Origin: Pantoea sp. Mb-10
GTDB taxonomy: Bacteria > Pseudomonadota > Gammaproteobacteria > Enterobacterales > Enterobacteriaceae
Reading direction: 5' to 3'
Length of the DNA: 64,000 nt
Assembly (NCBI RefSeq): GCF_021272205.1
Contig: NZ_JAJSDX010000003.1
Coordinates: 434,001 to 498,000 of the forward strand
Shown here: piece by piece, positions 58,779-64,000 of the stretch
Layout: each line of letters starts with the position of its first letter
How positions within the stretch are numbered: the first letter of the stretch is position 1
Made by a program: the position numbers and the translations under genes
The notes under the pieces: model-generated
Told to the model about the DNA's origin: nothing
Database searches by the model: none
Seen by the model: the letters and a program-made list of their open reading frames with translations, nothing else

Positions 58779-59474
58779 TGCGGGAAGATCAATCACCAGC
58801 GCGCGCAGCGGCGTTTTCGCCTGCAGCGTGATATGCGGCTCGTCGCTGACGAACGCGCCGTCGCCGCAGCCTAGTGGTGCCAGCGCCGCGCTACCGGTGG
58901 CGTCCAGCGAACCGTGAATTGACTGCAAATAGGCGCGCGGCCCGTGCAGATCCAGCGTAAAGGCCTCGCCCGGCTCCAGCGTCACCTGATGCAGCCACAC
59001 CTGCTGGCGCAGCTGCAGGCTGTCGTCCGCGCCGTCGGGCGACGCCAGCAGCACGTGGGTTTGCGTCGGCAGTGATTTCTTTTGCAGCCGCGGATTGTCG
59101 TGCTCAGGACAGGCCGCCAGCCAAAGCTGCATGCGCGTCAGCGGGCGATCCTTACGGCCGTTGATTTCGCTGTAATTGACGCCCTGGCGCGCAGCAATCA
59201 GCACGGCTTCGCCTTCACGCGCCAGCAGGTGGTTGCCTTCGCTGTCGCGGTATTCCGCCTCGCCTTGCAGGATAATGTTCAGCACATCCACCTGCGGATA
59301 GCTGCGCGGCTGAAACGCCGCGCCCGGTGCCAGCACTTCCTGATTCAGCACGCGGAGGGCGGCATAGCCCATGAGTTTTGGATCGAAATAGTGGCCAAAC
59401 GAGAAGCTATAGCGCGCCTGCAACCAACCGAAATCGGCCTGGCCACATGCGGACGCGCAGCGAGTAGTCATCAT
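58776..59474 (-). CDS. yhaK: Pirin-like protein YhaK
   Basis: A 232-residue bicupin of the pirin family, very like E. coli YhaK (ARYSFSFGHYFDPKLMGY, LNQEVLAPGAAFQPRSYPQVD). YhaK lacks the strong metal site of classical pirins and is reported as redox-sensitive. It is divergent from yhaJ, the pairing found in E. coli. Confidence 0.93.
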   Translation of the reverse strand: MMTTRCASACGQADFGWLQARYSFSFGHYFDPKLMGYAALRVLNQEVLAPGAAFQPRSYPQVDVLNIILQGEAEYRDSEGNHLLAREGEAVLIAARQGVNYSEINGRKDRPLTRMQLWLAACPEHDNPRLQKKSLPTQTHVLLASPDGADDSLQLRQQVWLHQVTLEPGEAFTLDLHGPRAYLQSIHGSLDATGSAALAPLGCGDGAFVSDEPHITLQAKTPLRALVIDLPA

Positions 59475-59603
59475 GCATTACCTCCAGCGCGCTGCGGCAA
59501 GAACGGACCGCAGGCTTTATGCAGGTATGGTAAAAGGCTGGACGCCGGATTGTTAGCCAGTTAATCTGCCTGGCATATTCAAATTTACTGACAGAGAATC
59601 GGC

Positions 59604-60503
59604 ATGGCAAAAGAGCGCGCGTTAACCCTCGAAGCCTTACGTGTGATGGACGCGATTGACCGCCGCGGCAGCTTTGCCGCCGCCGCAGATGAGCTCGGTC
59701 GCGTTCCCTCTGCGCTGAGTTACACCATGCAGAAGCTGGAAGAGGAGCTGGACGTGGTGCTGTTTGACCGTTCCGGGCACCGCACCCGCTTTACCAACGT
59801 CGGCCGCATGCTGCTTGAGCGGGGACGCGTGCTGCTCGAAGCGGCCGATAAACTCACCACCGATGCGGAAGCGCTGGCGCGCGGCTGGGAAACGCACCTC
59901 ACCATCGTTACCGAAGCGTTGATCCCCACCGAACAGCTGTTTCCGCTGGTGACAAAGCTGTCAGAAAAAGCCAATACCCAAATCTCGCTGATCACCGAAG
60001 TGCTGGCGGGCGCATGGGAGCGTCTGGAGCAGGGGCGCGCCGATATCGTGATCGCCCCTGATATGCATTTTCGCGCCTCCACCGAGATCAATACCCGCAA
60101 GCTCTACAGCATGATGAGCGTGTACGTGGCCAGCCCGGACCATCCTATTCACCAGGAAGCGGAACCGCTCTCTGAAGTGACGCGCGTGAAATATCGCGGC
60201 ATCGCCGTCGCCGATACCGCGCGCGAGCGTCCGGTGTTGACCGTGCAGCTGCTGGATAAACAGCAGCGCTTGACCGTAAGCAGCATGGACGACAAACGTC
60301 GGGCGCTGTTAGCCGGCATGGGCGTGGCGACCATGCCGTACCCGATGGTGGAGCAAGATATTGCCGAAGGCCGTCTGCGGGTGGTGAGCGCCGAATACAC
60401 GCGCGAGGTGGACATCATAATGGCGTGGCGGCGCGACAGCATGGGCGAAGCGAAAGCCTGGTGTCTGCGTGAAATTCCCCGCCTGCTGGCAAAACGCAGC
60501 TAA
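59604..60503 (+). CDS. yhaJ: LysR-type regulator YhaJ
   Basis: A 299-residue LysR-family regulator: N-terminal winged helix-turn-helix (about 6-65, RRGSFAAAADELGRVPSALSYTMQKLE) and a periplasmic-binding-like effector domain. In E. coli YhaJ controls yhaK and yqjF-linked responses to aromatic compounds such as nitrotoluene. The 129-bp gap to yhaK should hold its own binding site, which I cannot fix. Confidence 0.9.
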   Translation: MAKERALTLEALRVMDAIDRRGSFAAAADELGRVPSALSYTMQKLEEELDVVLFDRSGHRTRFTNVGRMLLERGRVLLEAADKLTTDAEALARGWETHLTIVTEALIPTEQLFPLVTKLSEKANTQISLITEVLAGAWERLEQGRADIVIAPDMHFRASTEINTRKLYSMMSVYVASPDHPIHQEAEPLSEVTRVKYRGIAVADTARERPVLTVQLLDKQQRLTVSSMDDKRRALLAGMGVATMPYPMVEQDIAEGRLRVVSAEYTREVDIIMAWRRDSMGEAKAWCLREIPRLLAKRS

Positions 60504-60513
60504 CGCACGCCCG

Positions 60514-62424
60514 TTATAAGCGTTGTAAACACTCGCTCGCCACGGCGCTGAAACTGGCAAAATCTCGGCAGTCGCGCAGGCGTGCCGTGGCGCGCTCGCG
60601 CAGAAACGTCACAAACAGATCGTAAATGGCCATCGCTTCTTCATATTCATTTTTACTGATGGCCAGCAGGAAAATCACCGAGGCCGTTTCCTCTCCCCAG
60701 CTCACGCCGTGCGGCGCCAGCACGGTATAGACCACGCTTTTTTTCGCCAGCAGTCCCAGCGAATGGGGCAGCGCAATGCCTTCGCCCAGCAGGGTGCTGA
60801 CAATGGCTTCCCGCTCCTCAACCGAGGCATAAAAGTCGCTTTCTACATAGCCCTCGGCTTCCAGCCGGTCACACAGTAATCGAAACAGCGCGGACTGCGT
60901 CATCGGCCGATCCAGCACCATAAAGTGTCCGGCATCAAAATATTTCGCCAACATATAAGGACGCGTGCGATCGACCAGCACCAGCTTGCCCAACTGCTCC
61001 AGCTGATACTCGGTGGGAAACGGCGCCATCACCACCACCGGCTTGTTCTTCTCACTCAGACGCGCCGTGGAGATGACAAAGTCCTCTTCAATGTGGGTGC
61101 GCACCTCATAATCGCGCTGGGACAGCCGCGCGGTCACCACCAGCTGCGGGTATTTACGCAGCAGGAGCGCTTCAATCATGCGCAGCGTTGAGTTACCGCT
61201 GTCGCACACCAGCAGCACCTGCGGATGGCGCTGATAACCGACGTTATAGTGGCGCTCCAGCCCCACGCCAATATGCAGCACCAGAAAGCCAATCTCATTT
61301 TCACTAATAGAGTACGGCGTGTGCCTGCCCCAGCTGGTGACGGCTGCCAGCGTGACGTCGTAGGCCATGGGATAGTGCTGTTTGATATTGCTTAACAGCG
61401 GATTGGGAATATGAATCTGATAACGCACCCGCGTGATCATGGTTTTGATGTGGGTGAGCAGATCGGCGCGCAGCTGTTCGTCCTGCTGCAAACGATAGTT
61501 ATAGTGGGTGTTGATGTAGTTCAACAGGTAATCCACCAGGGCATCGGCGTCATCGGCGTTGATGTTATCCGGCGTCAGCGCCTGGATTTGCCGCGCCGCA
61601 ATGTGCACGCCAAGCCAGTTCTGTTCGGCCTGCGAGATAGGTTTCCCCGCTAGGGGACGCAGCAGCGTCACCAGCTGACGCGCCGCGTCACGTACCGGCG
61701 ATCCCACCTCTTCAACGCCCGGATCGCTCAGGGGAAAACCTTCGCTAATGCGGCGTACGGCCACGGCGCAGTACAATTGCAGATAGCGCTCCCCTTCATC
61801 GCTCAGGCGAATAGCGTGCTCGCTGACGCACTGATGCAACAGCGGTTCGAGCTGCGCCAGAATGCCGGGGTGCAGCACTTCAACCGTTAGCAGCGGGCTG
61901 TCCGGCGTCTCCTGATCGATTTGCCACAGCACATCCGTCAGGCAGGTGCGGATCGCCGACTCGCGCCCGAACAGTTTCATGCCGTAGCGCGGTTTCGTTT
62001 CAATGTGCAGCTGATAACGATTCAGCCATTCACGCACCTCCGCCATGTCACTTTGCAGCGTGGCGCGACTGACAAACCACTCATCGGACAGATCCTCCAG
62101 CTTCAGCGACCAGGCCGCAGTGAGAAAGCGCGTCAGCAGATAGCGCACGCGCTCCGGCGAACTGCGCGGCACCCGCAGCGGCGCCGCACGCTCCTGCTGC
62201 AGGCGGCTAAAACGCGCGGCGTCATCAATGCGTAGGCGATAACCGGCGCCACGCGCCAGCACAAACTGCGCGCCGTGCTGAACCAGCAAAGCATTCAGCG
62301 CGGTGATATCGGCGCGCACCGTGCGCGTTGAGACGGAAAAGCGACGCGCCAGCTCGTCCTGCGGCAGCGTTTCGTTTTGCAGCGCGCTAAACAGCTGCGC
62401 CAGACGCTGATGGGGAAATCTCAC
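60514..62424 (-). CDS. PRD-containing transcriptional regulator with EIIB- and EIIA-like domains
   Basis: A 636-residue BglG/MtlR-type regulator. Order: N-terminal helix-turn-helix (about 3-60, LARRFSVSTRTVRADITAL), a second winged domain, two PTS-regulatory domains (about 180-390, with conserved His residues), an EIIB-like domain with Cys in LLVCDSGNST (about 405-490), and an EIIA domain of the fructose/mannitol type with the phospho-His in GIALPHS (about 490-630). PTS-dependent phosphorylation would set its activity. It lies 24 nt after dgaF on the same strand, so its likely targets are the dga genes and a linked PTS beyond the window edge. Confidence 0.88.
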   Translation of the reverse strand: MRFPHQRLAQLFSALQNETLPQDELARRFSVSTRTVRADITALNALLVQHGAQFVLARGAGYRLRIDDAARFSRLQQERAAPLRVPRSSPERVRYLLTRFLTAAWSLKLEDLSDEWFVSRATLQSDMAEVREWLNRYQLHIETKPRYGMKLFGRESAIRTCLTDVLWQIDQETPDSPLLTVEVLHPGILAQLEPLLHQCVSEHAIRLSDEGERYLQLYCAVAVRRISEGFPLSDPGVEEVGSPVRDAARQLVTLLRPLAGKPISQAEQNWLGVHIAARQIQALTPDNINADDADALVDYLLNYINTHYNYRLQQDEQLRADLLTHIKTMITRVRYQIHIPNPLLSNIKQHYPMAYDVTLAAVTSWGRHTPYSISENEIGFLVLHIGVGLERHYNVGYQRHPQVLLVCDSGNSTLRMIEALLLRKYPQLVVTARLSQRDYEVRTHIEEDFVISTARLSEKNKPVVVMAPFPTEYQLEQLGKLVLVDRTRPYMLAKYFDAGHFMVLDRPMTQSALFRLLCDRLEAEGYVESDFYASVEEREAIVSTLLGEGIALPHSLGLLAKKSVVYTVLAPHGVSWGEETASVIFLLAISKNEYEEAMAIYDLFVTFLRERATARLRDCRDFASFSAVASECLQRL

Positions 62425-62448
62425 GGAGCCTCACCTGTGGTGGGTGGA

Positions 62449-63186
62449 TTACAACAGACTTTTGCACGTTGCCAGAAGCTGGCGCACGTCGTCAACGCGC
62501 GTATCGCCGCTGGCGCTGTCGATAATCGCGCTGTAAACGTGTGGGATGACTTTGCTGACGCCCGCCTCCAGCGCAATGCGCACAATCTCAGCGAAATTAT
62601 CGAGATCGATACCACCGGTGGGCTCCAGCCAAAAATCGTATCGCGCACAAGCCTCCGCCACCGCACGGTACTCCGCCACCGCGCTCAGGCCGCCCATCGG
62701 GAAATATTTCAGCGAGCTGCCGCCCATGTCTTGCAGCAGCGCAATCGCACTGGCGATCGGCACGACCGCGTCCTCGCCTGCTGAACTGCGCGGCCCGGTA
62801 GAGATTTTTACCCGCCCGGGCGTGCCGGTGGGCGACACCAGACCATTCACCACGGTGTGTGGCTGGCCCAGCCGCGCCCGCGTGGTGGCCACGCCGGTAA
62901 AAACCTGATTCACGTGCTGCGGCTGCAGCGCGGCCGCAATCTCGCTGACCATGGCAGACTGATTGGGATCCCCTGCGCCAAGGCCCACCGAGAGCGCATT
63001 GTCAATGCGTGCCGCATAGTCGCGCATGTCGGCAATGGCCGCCTCGCAGGAGACATAGTTTTTTGACAGCACGCCCACCAGCACGTGCCCTTCGGCCGCC
63101 TGCCAGATATCGGTGGCATTTTGCTTTGATCCTGCCAGCACGTTAAGGCAGACACGGTTTTGATAGAAATTTGGCGTCAGCGTCAT
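62449..63186 (-). CDS. dgaF: 2-keto-3-deoxygluconate-6-phosphate aldolase DgaF
   Basis: A 245-residue protein of the DgaF-type KDGP aldolase family, distinct from classical Eda. It would cleave KDGP from D-glucosaminate into pyruvate and glyceraldehyde 3-phosphate. Conserved segments are GHVLVGVLSKNYV, KISTGPRSSAG and the KYFPMGG stretch whose Lys would form the Schiff base. Its ATG overlaps the dgaE stop (ATGA). Confidence 0.9.
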   Translation of the reverse strand: MTLTPNFYQNRVCLNVLAGSKQNATDIWQAAEGHVLVGVLSKNYVSCEAAIADMRDYAARIDNALSVGLGAGDPNQSAMVSEIAAALQPQHVNQVFTGVATTRARLGQPHTVVNGLVSPTGTPGRVKISTGPRSSAGEDAVVPIASAIALLQDMGGSSLKYFPMGGLSAVAEYRAVAEACARYDFWLEPTGGIDLDNFAEIVRIALEAGVSKVIPHVYSAIIDSASGDTRVDDVRQLLATCKSLL

Positions 63187-64000
63187 GTGCGGATCTCCTC
63201 CCCCAGCAGGTGTTGGATAGCGGTGAAAATGACGTGGAGCTGCGCGGCGCTGACGCTGCGCACATCGGCTTCAATAATGCCTTCATTGGCTTTGTAACCG
63301 CGAAAATAGATGGCGGTGTCGCCGCGCTGTAGCGCCTGCACCAGCGCAGCGGTGGAGGTGCCGATAGCGGCCTGGTCAAAGGCGATCTCCGCGCGGGCGA
63401 TATCACGTCCGGCGGCGTCCCAGACCACGCGCGCGCTCACTCCGGGTAGCGTATTCAGGTTCTCGATAAACGGCGTCATTTTCGTCACCATCTCCGCTCC
63501 GGTGGTTTTCGGCTGGCGCAGATAATCTTCAATCGCCTGCGTCAGCCCCAGAATGCCCTCTTTACCCACTTTCATGGCGCGACCAATGCCGCGATTTTGC
63601 CGCTTGACCCACTCAACATACTGCCTGCGTCCGATCACCAGCCCGCTGGTAGGCCCTTCAAGCGCTTTGGCGCCGCTGTAGATCACCAGATCGGCCCCCG
63701 CGCGGTAATAGCTGTGGAGATCTTCCTCCGCGGCGGCATCGACAATCAGCGGCACGCCGTGCGCGCGCGCCACTTCCGCTGCCTGCGCGACACTCAGATG
63801 GCTCTTTTGCACACAGTGATGGGATTTCACGTACAGCAGCGCCGCGGTGGTAGGCGTGATGGCCGCAGCCAACTGTGCCGGGGAGCACTCGTTGCTGTAT
63901 CCCGCCTCGATGAGGCGTCCACCGCCCAGCGCCACCATGGTGCCCACCGGTACCCCGTAGTTCACGTTGTGACCTTTCGGCACCACGATATCGTGCGCGA
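63183..64000 (-). CDS. dgaE: D-glucosaminate-6-phosphate ammonia-lyase DgaE (5' end outside window)
   Basis: The last 272 codons of a PLP-dependent lyase of the SelA-like fold that converts D-glucosaminate 6-phosphate to KDGP and ammonia. The Lys in IYSGAKALEGPTSG is the expected PLP anchor, preceded by LIVDAAAEEDLHSYY. The frame continues past position 64000, so the start is not seen. With dgaF it forms the catabolic part of a dga operon; a mannose-type PTS for D-glucosaminate is expected upstream. Confidence 0.9.
   Translation of the reverse strand, partial: AHDIVVPKGHNVNYGVPVGTMVALGGGRLIEAGYSNECSPAQLAAAITPTTAALLYVKSHHCVQKSHLSVAQAAEVARAHGVPLIVDAAAEEDLHSYYRAGADLVIYSGAKALEGPTSGLVIGRRQYVEWVKRQNRGIGRAMKVGKEGILGLTQAIEDYLRQPKTTGAEMVTKMTPFIENLNTLPGVSARVVWDAAGRDIARAEIAFDQAAIGTSTAALVQALQRGDTAIYFRGYKANEGIIEADVRSVSAAQLHVIFTAIQHLLGEEIRT

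Overview
The window is a contiguous chromosomal stretch of a gamma-proteobacterium of the order Enterobacterales. The evidence is gene order. The runs ygjR / Mn riboswitch / alx / sstT, exuT-exuR-yqjA-mzrA-yqjCDEK-yqjF-yqjG and rnpB-rsmI-lpoA-yraN-diaA-dolP match the E. coli order, with protein lengths often within a few residues. The accessory content (a cdi locus, a LapBCE-like type I exporter, a BvgS-like kinase, idn and dga genes) and the fairly high G+C would fit a plant- or environment-associated relative such as Erwiniaceae (Pantoea or Erwinia type). The genus is inference only.

Layout. 1-10.7 kb: a complete-looking contact-dependent inhibition operon on the minus strand in the order cdiB-cdiC-cdiA-cdiI. 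It has a VENN-type CdiA, a lysine acyltransferase and a small membrane-protein gene cut by the window edge that is probably the immunity gene. 11.0-16.3 kb: a type I secretion system (TolC-like, HlyD-like, ABC/C39-like) with no substrate gene beside it, followed by a MASE1-GGDEF diguanylate cyclase. 18.3-25.4 kb: a SulP transporter, an e(P4)-type acid phosphatase lipoprotein, a PgeF-like paralogue and an L-idonate operon idnD-idnO-idnT with a CRP site but no regulator or kinase gene next to it. 25.5-31.1 kb: a BvgS/EvgS-type hybrid kinase flanked by two different LuxR-type response regulators.

31.4-40.6 kb is conserved backbone: fadH, rlmG, ygjP, a ClC channel, ygjR, a yybP-ykoY manganese riboswitch with alx, and sstT. 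40.7-47.6 kb is a hexuronate regulon: uxaC-uxaB-uxaA in one operon, divergent exuT and then exuR. Three ExuR-like operators and two CRP-like sites lie in the two promoter regions, so uptake and isomerase/reductase/dehydratase steps can be induced together. 47.9-52.9 kb is the yqj stress/membrane cluster and the mdtJI spermidine exporter. A 32-codon ORF in the mdtJ leader fits mdtU.

53.3-58.7 kb holds rnpB (377 nt), followed by five tandem 120-bp units each carrying a terminator-like hairpin, then rsmI and the lpoA-yraN-diaA-dolP run. 58.8-60.5 kb is the yhaK/yhaJ divergent pair. The right end (60.5-64.0 kb) carries a PRD/EIIA regulator and dgaF-dgaE for D-glucosaminate catabolism; dgaE continues beyond the window. 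The least described items are the cdi toxin/immunity pair at the left edge, the two-regulator phosphorelay, the mdtU-like leader ORF and the rnpB terminator array.
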